From Marinithermus hydrothermalis DSM 14884 (GTDB taxonomy: Bacteria > Deinococcota > Deinococci > Deinococcales > Marinithermaceae), in contig NC_015387.1 of assembly GCF_000195335.1 (NCBI RefSeq), forward strand, positions 1,918,001 to 1,982,000: DNA of 64,000 nt, written 5' to 3'. Under the pieces are notes generated by a model. That model saw only the letters and a program-made list of their open reading frames with translations, did not search any database and was not told the origin of the DNA. The position numbers were made by a program, and so were the translations under genes. Positions within the stretch are counted from its first letter, which is position 1. Each line of letters opens with the position of its first letter. Of the stretch, positions 1 to 6,521 are shown piece by piece.

Positions 1-1152
1 GTCGGTGTCGGGGAGAAGCGCGGCGAGCTCGTCCCGCAAGGCCGCTTCCTCCTCCGGGGAAAGATTCGGGGTCTCCGCCCGGCGGCGATCAAAGCGGTAC
101 AGCCTTTCTTGAAGGAGGAGCTCCAAGGCCCGGTAGGCGTAGAGCGCAGCGAGCACCGGCTGTTTCTTCGCCGTGCGCTCGGAGAGGTGCAGGAGGGTGG
201 CTGCCACCCCCAAGACCCCGCGCTGCTTGCCTAGGTCCTTCGTGGACAGGAACTCCGCCGCGGCTTCAAGAAGCTCCACCTGCCGCCTCAACCGGGACAG
301 GTGCTGCCCCAGGGGGTGCTGGAGCCAGGTGTCCTTCTCCAAGGCGCGCTGGAGGGTCTGCCCTTTTCTCGCGGCCTCCTTGAAGTCCAGGGCCTGCCAG
401 GCGGCGTACATCTCCGCCAGCATCGCGTACAGGGTGTAGGCCTGGTCGCCCGTCTTACCCACAAGCCCGCTAAAGTACCTCGCGGCTCCCCCGTAGTCCT
501 CCTTCGCGTAGAGTTCCTTAGCGAACAGCGCATCCACCTCCCCCACCACCTCGTGGGGGTTGGGCAGCACGATGAGGCGCTCCGTTCCCGCCCGGGGGCG
601 GCGCAACTTCACGTCGTACTCCCCGCTGTCCACGTACACCACCCGCACCCCGGGGAAGAAACGCTGGAAGAAGAACCCCGCCGCCGCGAGCCCCGCACTC
701 ATGGCCTTGGTCCCGCCCGTCACGTCCAGGGCCACGAGGGCCTCGGGGCGCTTCTCCAGCAGCTCTCGTACCTTGCGGTAGATCGCGGCGACATCGCTCT
801 TTTGAATCTCCAGGGGGTAGACCTCCTTCCCCGTCTCTTCCCGCAAGCGGGGAAGGAAGCGGCGGGTTTCCTCCGTGTGAAAGACGTACACCTCCTCCGC
901 CCCCGTACCCAGAATGGCCTGGATGGCGGCCTCCGGACTGGTACCCAGGGTGTGAATGGAAAGCGCGAAGGTCTGCCTGCCGGGGTGCACCGGGGGTTCC
1001 GCACGCCAAAGCGCAAGGAGCAACGGCCAGACCCGTTCCCTATAAAGGGTTTGCGGGTCGCCCCCCTCCTCCACCCGCGCCTTGTATTCCGCCCAGGCGG
1101 CCTCGAGGGCTTCCTTAAGTGCTTGCGGATCATTCAACGCTTTCTCGGGCAT
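1..1152 (-). CDS. CARF-domain CRISPR-associated protein (Cas02710/Csm6-like), C-terminus beyond left edge
   Basis: An open frame of 384 codons runs leftward from ATG at 1150-1152 (AAAAAAGGT just upstream) and has no stop before the window edge, so it is partial. The N-terminal half looks like a CARF domain, the cyclic-oligoadenylate sensor of type III CRISPR systems: an early strand with ALSIHTLGTSPEAA (residues about 51-64) and the typical DVTGGTKAM loop (about residues 141-149), followed by a strand VVYVDSGEYD and a GTERLIVLPNP stretch as in the TIGR02710/Cas02710 family. The rest is a helical region with many Leu and Ala. No HEPN or nuclease motif lies in the visible part; an effector domain could be in the missing C-terminus. 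A two-repeat CRISPR lies 530 bp away, but no cas genes are seen. Family assignment is from memory of motifs. Confidence 0.78.
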   Translation of the reverse strand, partial: MPEKALNDPQALKEALEAAWAEYKARVEEGGDPQTLYRERVWPLLLALWRAEPPVHPGRQTFALSIHTLGTSPEAAIQAILGTGAEEVYVFHTEETRRFLPRLREETGKEVYPLEIQKSDVAAIYRKVRELLEKRPEALVALDVTGGTKAMSAGLAAAGFFFQRFFPGVRVVYVDSGEYDVKLRRPRAGTERLIVLPNPHEVVGEVDALFAKELYAKEDYGGAARYFSGLVGKTGDQAYTLYAMLAEMYAAWQALDFKEAARKGQTLQRALEKDTWLQHPLGQHLSRLRRQVELLEAAAEFLSTKDLGKQRGVLGVAATLLHLSERTAKKQPVLAALYAYRALELLLQERLYRFDRRRAETPNLSPEEEAALRDELAALLPDTD

Positions 1153-1264
1153 ACCTTTTTTCTATCAAAGGGTCCCCCTGGGGCGTGTGCGGCATGCCCC
1201 TCACCCGATTCTGGAACCCCCGCCCTCGCGTATACGGTCGCGCACCCGGATACAGGGCCCATGG

Positions 1265-1293
1265 TTGACAAGCGCCACACGCCGTGATACCTT
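1265..1293 (+). promoter_or_regulatory. Candidate promoter of tRNA-Val
   Basis: A perfect -35 hexamer TTGACA (1265-1270) is followed after 17 nt by TACCTT (1288-1293), a weak -10. The tRNA begins 13 nt further on, as expected for a stable-RNA promoter. Confidence 0.6.
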
Positions 1294-1306
1294 ACGTCTT
1301 GCGCGT

Positions 1307-1381
1307 GGGCGGTTAGCTCAGCGGGAGAGCGCTCGCCTCACACGCGAGAGGTCGCTGGTTCGATCCCAGCACCGCCCACCA
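1307..1381 (+). tRNA. tRNA-Val (anticodon CAC)
   Basis: All four arms fold: acceptor GGGCGGT (1307-1313) with ACCGCCC (1371-1377), D stem GCTC/GAGC, anticodon stem CTCGC/GCGAG enclosing the 7-nt loop CTCACAC, and T arm CTGG-TTCGATC-CCAG. The anticodon is CAC, which reads the valine codon GUG, a frequent codon in this G+C-rich genome. A discriminator A is followed by an encoded CCA (1379-1381). An intrinsic terminator follows directly, so the gene is probably a single-gene transcription unit. Confidence 0.96.
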
Positions 1382-1396
1382 CGAAGGGAACGTAGT

Positions 1397-1434
1397 CCCC
1401 GGCCCGTATGTCCAGGCCGGGGGTTTGTTGTTTA
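1397..1434 (+). terminator. Intrinsic terminator of tRNA-Val
   Basis: CCCCGGCC (1397-1404) pairs with GGCCGGGG (1415-1422) around a 10-nt loop, followed by the T-rich run TTTGTTGTTT. Confidence 0.85.
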
Positions 1435-1464
1435 GGTTCGTGTGAAAGGCTCGTGTATTATAGT

Positions 1465-1492
1465 TTGAAAATTCGCGGGTGTCATGTAATAT
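1465..1492 (+). promoter_or_regulatory. Candidate promoter facing the CRISPR repeats
   Basis: TTGAAA (1465-1470), 16 nt, TAATAT (1487-1492). It lies about 190 bp before the first CRISPR repeat and no ORF follows it, so it may transcribe the repeats. On the opposite strand, ATGACA (reverse of 1479-1484) with a 17-nt spacer and TATAAT (reverse of about 1456-1461) forms an overlapping leftward candidate. Confidence 0.4.
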
Positions 1493-1594
1493 TTTGAAAG
1501 TAGGCGCGGGCTTCACCCCGCACGGACCTTGAAAACGCGGGTTTTGGCGTCAGGGACGGGATTAACGCGATGTTACATGCTCTACTAATTCCGA

Positions 1595-1624
1595 GTTATC
1601 CACAGGGAATTGCCTGTGGATAAC
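1595..1624. repeat. Inverted pair of consensus DnaA boxes
   Basis: GTTATCCACAGG (1595-1606) and CCTGTGGATAAC (1613-1624) are perfect 12-bp inverted arms around a 6-nt centre. Each arm contains the consensus DnaA box TTATCCACA. The stretch between the tRNA terminator (1434) and the lipoprotein start (2032) otherwise holds the CRISPR repeats and no convincing gene. No dnaA or dnaN gene or further box cluster is visible nearby, so this is not presented as oriC. Confidence 0.7.
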
Positions 1625-1685
1625 TGGGGGGGTGTTCAAAACGCCCTCAAAAACCCCCTCCAGGACGGACCTCCGAAACGGCAGA

Positions 1686-1794
1686 GTTGCAAAAAGGTCA
1701 GCCTCGTAAGGGGATTGCAACCGGATATACAACTTGCGCCCGGGGATTTTATCGGCGTGTTGCAAAAAGGTCAGCCTCGTAAGGGGATTGCAAC
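1686..1794. CRISPR. Minimal CRISPR: two 36-nt repeats, one 37-nt spacer
   Basis: Two identical 36-nt repeats lie at 1686-1721 and 1759-1794. Each begins GTTGCAAAAAGG and ends GGGGATTGCAAC, so the ends are partly palindromic (GTTGC / GCAAC), which is the form of Thermus CRISPR repeats. The single spacer (1722-1758) is 37 nt and contains no repeat-like sequence. No degenerate third repeat is seen on either side. The orientation is not certain; the conserved GATTGCAAC end suggests the repeat reads rightward. This may be the remnant of a longer array or an orphan array served in trans. The CARF gene at the left edge supports a CRISPR-related neighbourhood. Confidence 0.88.
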
Positions 1795-2031
1795 CCAAGA
1801 GGAACAACCACTCCTCAATCGCTTTGCTCCTCGTACCCGGAATTAAAGCCACAACAACCGTACTTCAATCCCCCAAAACGCCTCTGCTTCGCTCATTGCA
1901 AGCAGTGTCCCAAGCCCCCCACGACCCCCCAGAGCAACCCATCGCTTCGCCCAACCCCCCCGCACCCCCCGCAACGCACGCGTTTCGCGTGGTAAAATCA
2001 CACAAAAGAACAAACCCAGGGGGTGAAAAGC

Positions 2032-3333
2032 ATGCTGAAGCGGGTCTTGCGTCAAACGATCGGCGAAAACACCCAGCGTTCCCGCTGCCTCCCGATCCTA
2101 GCGGCCCTAAGCCTCACGCTCCTCGCAGCCTGCGCTCCCCAAACCACCCTCCCCCCAATCCCAGACGTCACACAAATCCCCATGCCGCTCCCCACCGGGA
2201 TCCCCCAAGGAAAACCCGTGGTCCAAGCGCTGCCCGGAACCCCCATGCCGCTCGCGGACGAGTTCTCAAGCTACCCCACGGGCGCGGTACTGCCAGCCGT
2301 GGCCCCGGACCGGTACGGCCTGCTCCGGTTCAACCAGGGATGGGAAAAGATCTCCATCGTCGAAGCCTTCACCTCCGAAGGGAAGCTAGACAAAGCCGTG
2401 CGCCTCGAGGGCGGCCTCGGTGAAGGGTTCCTCACCGCCGGCGCTCCGGACTGGACCGATTACCGCGTTACGCTCCGCGTAAAGACCCACGAAGCCTGCT
2501 GCACGGAGTCCGCGATCCGCGCGCGGCTTTTCATGAACGAAACCGGCTCCAAGGCCCTGGAGTTCCGGATCGGTTTTTACGGGGTCCGGCTCATCAAGAT
2601 CGCGGGGGACCAGAGCTTCACGCTGATCGACCGCCCCGAGCTCGAGACTCTAGGCCGCGCGGTGCTGCGGGACCAGAACTGGCACGACCTCTCCTTCGAG
2701 CTGCATAGCGACGGCACAGTAACGGTACGGGTGGACGATACCGAGGTGGTCACCTGGAAGGACGCGGACTACCGGCAGGGCGGGTTCGGCATCGGTCCGA
2801 TCAACACCACCTTCTTCCTGGATGACCTGCGGATCGAGCCGTTAGCGTCACAACCCCAGCCGCCCGAAGCGACCGCCCCCCAACCCGGCGACTTCTGCGG
2901 TTACCGGGCGGGGGCGGAACTGCCCCACCAGCGCTTCGAGGCCACGGGGCCGGTGAGCCTCACGCTGCTCGGTGGGTACTCGGCAGCCCGCGACTACCGG
3001 GTCGGGTACTACGAGACCGCCCGCCCGGAGGTGAGCGTCGCGCTCCTGGAGTACGCGGGGGCGTTCGATCCAGCCGTTTGCTTGACCCCCCCGCCCACAG
3101 CCACGTTCACCCCCTCGGGGCCCTTCGGCCTCGCGCACACCTACGAGCACTACGGGGAAAAAACGATCTACACCGAGGACGCGCGCAATGGCGGCGAGCC
3201 GCGCTTCCGGGCGTATGAGGCGCTGAACCCGGAGGGTCGGGCCGTAGGGGTGTTGTTGCTCTTGGAGGACTGGGTGGACAACGACTACGACGACGTGGGG
3301 TTGCTCCTCGAGGGCGCACGGCCCGTTGGCTAG
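2032..3333 (+). CDS. Secreted lipoprotein with LamG/jelly-roll-like and DUF4114-like regions
   Basis: A predicted 433-residue envelope lipoprotein. The start ATG 2032 is preferred over GTG 2023 because AGGGGGTG lies 6 nt before it. The N-terminus has a hydrophobic segment and lipobox LTLLAAC, then a Pro-rich spacer (PPIPDVTQIPMPLPTGIP). Residues about 85-280 alternate beta strands with NWHDLSFELHSDGTVTVRVDD and FFLDDLRIEPL, a pattern seen in concanavalin-like jelly-roll domains. The C-terminus ends with DWVDNDYDDVGLLLEG, resembling the acidic DxDYND motif that closes DUF4114 domains and probably binds calcium. Substrate is unknown; a carbohydrate or surface-polymer ligand is an inference. A TAAAAT box at 1993-1998 could be its -10. 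It stands alone downstream of the CRISPR repeats. Confidence 0.75.
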   Translation: MLKRVLRQTIGENTQRSRCLPILAALSLTLLAACAPQTTLPPIPDVTQIPMPLPTGIPQGKPVVQALPGTPMPLADEFSSYPTGAVLPAVAPDRYGLLRFNQGWEKISIVEAFTSEGKLDKAVRLEGGLGEGFLTAGAPDWTDYRVTLRVKTHEACCTESAIRARLFMNETGSKALEFRIGFYGVRLIKIAGDQSFTLIDRPELETLGRAVLRDQNWHDLSFELHSDGTVTVRVDDTEVVTWKDADYRQGGFGIGPINTTFFLDDLRIEPLASQPQPPEATAPQPGDFCGYRAGAELPHQRFEATGPVSLTLLGGYSAARDYRVGYYETARPEVSVALLEYAGAFDPAVCLTPPPTATFTPSGPFGLAHTYEHYGEKTIYTEDARNGGEPRFRAYEALNPEGRAVGVLLLLEDWVDNDYDDVGLLLEGARPVG

Positions 3334-3348
3334 GCGCTCGAGTGAAGC

Positions 3349-3844
3349 GTGGCGCTCCGGGTTTTGTTGCTTCTCGCCAGCACGCACCTGCTGGACCTCG
3401 GCGCGGTCCTCGCGGGACCGGGCCTGGCTCCTTGGGGTTCAGGCATCGCGGGAGGACTGCTGGGCCTTGGGTTGCGCCGCCTGGCCTGGACGTACCCGCG
3501 GGGTCGGGTCCTGGGTTGGGCGCTGGGCCTGAACCCCACGTTCTGGCTAGGGGTGGCGATGCTCGTGAGCGGAGCCTGGACGGAACTCACCCAGGAGGCG
3601 GAAGGCTTCGGGATAGCAGCCGCTCAGACCGTCGCCGCGTTTCTGGTGCTGGGCGCGTCCAGCCTCGCCCTGTGCCTGGCTGGCCTGGGCACCCACGGCC
3701 CTGTGGGGGGCGCTGTTCCCCACCTTTGGGGACCTGGCGGGCGGCGCTCGCTCTCTTCCCGGGGCCCTCGCCGCTCTCGCACTAGGGGGGATGGGGTGCT
3801 GGGGGTTCTGGCGCACCCGGCCCGACCCCCGGCCCGAGGAGTAA
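3349..3844 (+). pseudogene. Small integral membrane protein gene with a frameshift
   Basis: From GTG 3349 the frame encodes a hydrophobic protein (ALRVLLLLASTHLLDLGAV..., then several membrane segments up to SSLALCLAGLG). Near 3680-3690 the coding pattern moves to the next frame, where it continues as WAPTALWGALFPTFGDLAGG and ends as a membrane helix plus CWGFWRTRPDPRPEE with a stop at 3842-3844. In the original frame the sequence after 3690 becomes Arg/Pro-rich and non-membrane-like. One inserted or deleted base, real or a sequencing error, explains this. The intact product would be about 165 residues with four or so membrane segments. I do not recognise the family. Confidence 0.6.
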
Positions 3845-3865
3845 CGCCCAAATCCTGCCCTGTGG

Positions 3866-3895
3866 TTGGATCGAGTCGCGCAACCAAGATAAAAT
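3866..3895 (+). promoter_or_regulatory. Promoter of the gene cut off by the insertion element
   Basis: TTGGAT (3866-3871), 18 nt, TAAAAT (3890-3895), followed by a ribosome-binding site GGAGG at 3941-3945 before ATG 3951. Confidence 0.5.
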
Positions 3896-3950
3896 ACGGT
3901 AGGATCCCTTTCGTTCCTCATGCACGCTCGCGTGGTAACTGGAGGATACG

Positions 3951-3974
3951 ATGCCCGTTTACATCGCTACCGTG
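3951..3974 (+). pseudogene. 5' stub of a gene truncated by the IS200/IS605-type element
   Basis: An ATG with an ideal ribosome-binding site (GGAGG, 5 nt spacing) and an upstream promoter begins a reading frame MPVYIAT, which then runs into the right-end hairpin of the element and stops at 4025. The good expression signals with almost no coding sequence suggest that a real gene started here and lost its body. The flank on the other side of the element is an oppositely oriented barrel gene, so a deletion must have accompanied or followed insertion. The original gene cannot be named. Confidence 0.4.
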
Positions 3975-5380
3975 ACCTCCTCCCCAGCCCTAAAGGGCGG
4001 GGCTTCCCCCTTCTACGTGGCGTGACTTAAGCGGATCCGGGGGTTGGGCCCCAGAATCCGCCCAGCGGCCTCCCACTCCAGGGGCGTGACTTCGGGCCGG
4101 TCCAGCCCTAGGGCCCTCGCGGCGGGCCAGGCCATCGTGAGGACGTTGAGAGCGGCGTTGAGGTCGCGATCGATCCGGAAGCCGCAAGCCTCGCAGGTGA
4201 AGACGCGCCGGTCCAAGGGGACCTTTGGGTTCAGGTGGCCACAGCTTGAGCAGGTCCGGGTGGTGGGGGCGTTCCGTTCCGTCGCGACCAGGGTCGGAAG
4301 CCTGGTCCTCAGCGCTTCCAGCAGTCCCCCCAAGGCCGCACCCTGAACCTTACCGCCCCACAGCGCCTGCCAGCCCTTGATACGATCGGGTTGGACGGCG
4401 ACGAGGTCGTATTGGCGGAGCAAAGCGAGGACGCGGTTGCGGATGTCCTGCTTGATCCAGCGGAGCTTTTCGTGCTCGCGCCGGATGCGGTGGACTACGT
4501 GTTCGCGGTTCTTTGAGCCCTTTTTCTTCCGGCTCAGCTTGCGTTGGAGTTTTTTGAGGCGGTCGGTCTCCCGAACCCGCCACCGGAGGACGAAACCATT
4601 CGAGAGGGCGGCCTGGTTCTTGAGGCCGAGGTCCACGCCGACGGCCTTGAAGTCGGTGGCTTGGTTGGGGTTCCCGGGGTCCGGGAGGGGTTTCGGTTCG
4701 TCTTTGGGAACGTACACCGTGACGTGGAGGTAGTGGCCCGAGGGCTTCCGGACCAGGACGGCGTTGGCGACCTCGGCTTTTTGGGGGATCTGGTGCAGGC
4801 CGAGGGCCCGGAACTCCCCGAGCTTCTGAAGGTGGACGCGGTTCTCTTTCCCGCGAGACCGCAGGGTGAACGCCTGGTTGCTGAAGGGGATGGCGTCGAC
4901 GCGCCGCTTGAATCCGAGCCGCCCGACCTTGTGGCCGTTTTGCTTGAGGGCGTGGAGGCCTCTGAGGTCCTCCTGGATCCGCCTGCCGATCCGTTGCTTG
5001 ACCTGGGCGCCGAGGACCCGGAGTTTGCAGGGCTCGAGGGCATCCCCGGCCTTGGCCTCAACCTCGTGGACTTTGTTGAGGGGAAGCTGCAGCCTCTCGA
5101 TGTCGGCAATGATCCAGTTGGTGAGCCATTTGGCTTCCAGGAAGGCGCGCTCGAGCGTTCTCTCTTTGTTTTTGCTGAGGTTCTGGAGCTTGAGCACGAA
5201 GGTTCGTGGGCGCTGGTTCTCGCGGCGCGCTCTGGTTTCGGCTAGCGAGGCCTTGATTTTTTCGTTCTTTGCGCCCATCGGACCTCCTCCATTATAGCGG
5301 TTCTTTTTGGAAAATCCGGGGGGTCCATGTGCCCCCACAGCTAAAGCCGGGGGCTCTATAGCCCCCCGGACCCCCCGGTT
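3975..5380 (-). mobile_element. IS200/IS605-family element carrying only tnpB
   Basis: Both ends have the subterminal hairpins of this family. The right end (after tnpB on the minus strand) has CCCCAGCCC-TAAA-GGGCGGGG at about 3982-4002. The left end has an 11-bp inverted repeat CCGGGGGGTCC (5316-5326) / GGACCCCCCGG (5368-5378) enclosing a further C-rich/G-rich hairpin with the CTAAAG loop. There is no Y1 tyrosine transposase gene, so the copy would depend on a TnpA in trans. Exact cleavage points are uncertain by some 10-20 bp because this family makes no target duplication and has no terminal inverted repeats. Confidence 0.85.
4013..5278 (-). CDS. tnpB: TnpB, RNA-guided nuclease of an IS200/IS605-type element (RuvC-II Glu position is Gln)
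   Basis: A 421-residue TnpB/OrfB protein. ATG 5278 is chosen because GGAGGAGGT precedes it by 4 nt and TATAAT sits just upstream; the longer frame reaching 5746 runs through the element's left end. TnpB is the ancestor of Cas12 nucleases and uses an RNA made from the element's right end to cut DNA and keep the element in the genome. Visible parts are an N-terminal basic region, RuvC-I AVGVDLGLKN (D216), a Lys/Arg-rich bridge helix (about 240-285), RuvC-II LVAVQPDRIKGW, a zinc ribbon CSSC (343-346) and CEAC (362-365), and RuvC-III DRDLNAALNV (D370/D372). In RuvC-II the usual catalytic Glu is Gln296; Glu321 in the next helix could substitute. Whether it cuts DNA is therefore open. Confidence 0.92.
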   Translation of the reverse strand: MGAKNEKIKASLAETRARRENQRPRTFVLKLQNLSKNKERTLERAFLEAKWLTNWIIADIERLQLPLNKVHEVEAKAGDALEPCKLRVLGAQVKQRIGRRIQEDLRGLHALKQNGHKVGRLGFKRRVDAIPFSNQAFTLRSRGKENRVHLQKLGEFRALGLHQIPQKAEVANAVLVRKPSGHYLHVTVYVPKDEPKPLPDPGNPNQATDFKAVGVDLGLKNQAALSNGFVLRWRVRETDRLKKLQRKLSRKKKGSKNREHVVHRIRREHEKLRWIKQDIRNRVLALLRQYDLVAVQPDRIKGWQALWGGKVQGAALGGLLEALRTRLPTLVATERNAPTTRTCSSCGHLNPKVPLDRRVFTCEACGFRIDRDLNAALNVLTMAWPAARALGLDRPEVTPLEWEAAGRILGPNPRIRLSHAT

Positions 5381-5697
5381 TGGTAGGTGCGGAGGGTTTG
5401 CGTGTACGCTAGGGCGTAGGTGAACCCTGCCCCTAAGGACACGGTTTCCGTCACGGCATACCCAAGCCCCACGCTCGTATGCAGACCGTAGGTGGTGAAG
5501 CGATCGGTGTACGGGCCCTGGGCCTCGTCTACGCCGAACGCAACGCGCGCGTCGGGCGCGTACCCTAGGGCAGCGTTCAGGGTGAAGCGCCCCGGCGTGG
5601 GGACGGCGCGCACGAGGGGGTCTACCGGCTCGAGGGCGGGCTGGGCCCACCCCACACCCCAAAGCCCTAGGAGGATCAGTAGGAGTCTTCGAAGCAC
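5356..5697 (-). pseudogene. N-terminal part of an outer-membrane beta-barrel protein, truncated by the IS
   Basis: The start is probably GTG 5697, giving MLRRLLLILLGLWGVGWAQ, a clean signal peptide with a GGAG site 9 nt upstream; an ATG at 5733 without a ribosome-binding site overlaps the upstream peptidase gene. The mature part reads FTLNAALGYAPDARVAFGVDE..., then LHTSVGLGYAVTETVSLGAGFTYALAYTQTL, alternating amphipathic beta strands as in outer-membrane barrels of the phenol-degradation (MetA) type. It then runs into the left end of the IS and stops at 5356. Only about 100 native residues remain, far below a full barrel (usually over 250). It is the last gene of the peptide/C39 cluster, so it may once have been the export channel. 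Confidence 0.65.
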
Positions 5698-5720
5698 GGC
5701 CGTTTTCTCCTTTCGCAGCG

Positions 5721-6365
5721 TCACGGCATCCATCCACGTAAAGCACGCAACCGATTAAGGGATTGCTGAGCCCAAGCGAGTTCCTGTACCTGAAGCGCCT
5801 GGACTTGCTCTAGCTGCGCTGAGTTTTTAGGGATCGCGAGGAGCACCACGCCGGAGAAGCCCTTGTCGTGCAGCAGGTCCTCCACCTCCAGGACACGCCG
5901 TCCCCAGGAGGGGTCCGCGAGGAGGAGGTGCGGGCGACGCGTCCGCGGATCGCGGAGCAGGCCCGCGATCACCAGGAAGTGCCGCTGGGGCTGGGTCACG
6001 TGCGCGATGAGGGGCAAACCGCCCGCTTCGAAGTACGCCACGAGCTGCTCGAGGTTCACGCGGTACGCCTTCACCGCGTACCCGCGCTGCTCTAATGCCC
6101 GCTTGAGGGCGAGGGCGGTGAGGCCCTTTAGGGGGTCCTTGCCCGCGGCTTGGGTTTCCTTGAAGGCGATCTCGAGGACCTCCCGCTCGGTCGCGGGGTC
6201 GGCGTAATAGTACGTGAGGAGTGTGGCTACCGCGGCCGCGCCGCAGGTGTACCAGTCGGTCTGACCGACGACGTGCGTGTAGCGCAGGGCGCAGTACGGG
6301 GTGGGGGCGGCGAGCCCTAGGCCCGCCGCGAGCAGCGCGAGGCACAGGAGGGCGTGTAAACGCAT
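5721..6365 (-). CDS. Secreted C39-family (double-glycine type) cysteine peptidase
   Basis: A 214-residue protein with a signal peptide (residues 1-20, cut near LGLAA) and a single C39 peptidase domain. The catalytic signature is complete: oxyanion Gln35 and Cys41 in GQTDWYTCGAAAV, His129 in PQRHFLVIAG and Asp151 in LLADPSWG. C39 enzymes normally sit at the N-terminus of ABC exporters and cut bacteriocin leaders after Gly-Gly or Gly-Ala. A free, Sec-exported one is rarer; FapD of the Pseudomonas Fap amyloid system is a known example. It is preceded by AGGAAGGA 6 nt before ATG 6365 and follows the small peptide genes in the same direction. I infer that it cleaves the adjacent peptide(s) in the cell envelope. 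Confidence 0.85.
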   Translation of the reverse strand: MRLHALLCLALLAAGLGLAAPTPYCALRYTHVVGQTDWYTCGAAAVATLLTYYYADPATEREVLEIAFKETQAAGKDPLKGLTALALKRALEQRGYAVKAYRVNLEQLVAYFEAGGLPLIAHVTQPQRHFLVIAGLLRDPRTRRPHLLLADPSWGRRVLEVEDLLHDKGFSGVVLLAIPKNSAQLEQVQALQVQELAWAQQSLNRLRALRGWMP

Positions 6366-6392
6366 CGCGTCCTTCCTCAGGGGGGCTGGGGT

Positions 6393-6512
6393 TTAACGCT
6401 GCAGCGCTTCGAACAGGGGGCGCAGGAGGAGGAGGAGGGTGTAGGCGATCCCGGCCCCCACGAGGAGCCCTGTAATAAACGCTAGAATGCGGTTATTCAG
6501 GGTGCTTTTCAT
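6393..6512 (-). CDS. 39-residue single-span membrane peptide
   Basis: ATG 6510-6512 has AAGGAG 6 nt upstream and lies 9 nt after the stop of the preceding peptide gene. The product MKSTLNNRILAFITGLLVG... has one hydrophobic helix (about residues 9-31) and a short basic/acidic tail ending FEALQR. It fits translationally between the peptide precursor and the C39 peptidase, so it is probably part of the operon. An immunity or anchoring role is possible but nothing in the sequence proves it. Confidence 0.65.
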   Translation of the reverse strand: MKSTLNNRILAFITGLLVGAGIAYTLLLLLRPLFEALQR

Positions 6513-6521
6513 ACGCGCTCC

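Noticed and set aside
301-1287. 328-codon rightward frame opposite the CARF gene
   Set aside because: It is the antisense shadow of the CARF gene; its Arg/Pro/His-rich product has no domain and it runs into the tRNA promoter.
1595-1624. Chromosomal origin oriC
   Set aside because: Only one inverted pair of DnaA boxes, no AT-rich unwinding element or dnaA/dnaN gene adjacent.
1795-1860. Third, degenerate CRISPR repeat
   Set aside because: No match to the repeat ends or the GGTCAGCCTCG core beyond 1794.
3982-4002. Ordinary terminator after tnpB
   Set aside because: The hairpin has the CCCTAAAGGG form and position of an IS200/IS605 right end and probably forms part of the guide RNA.
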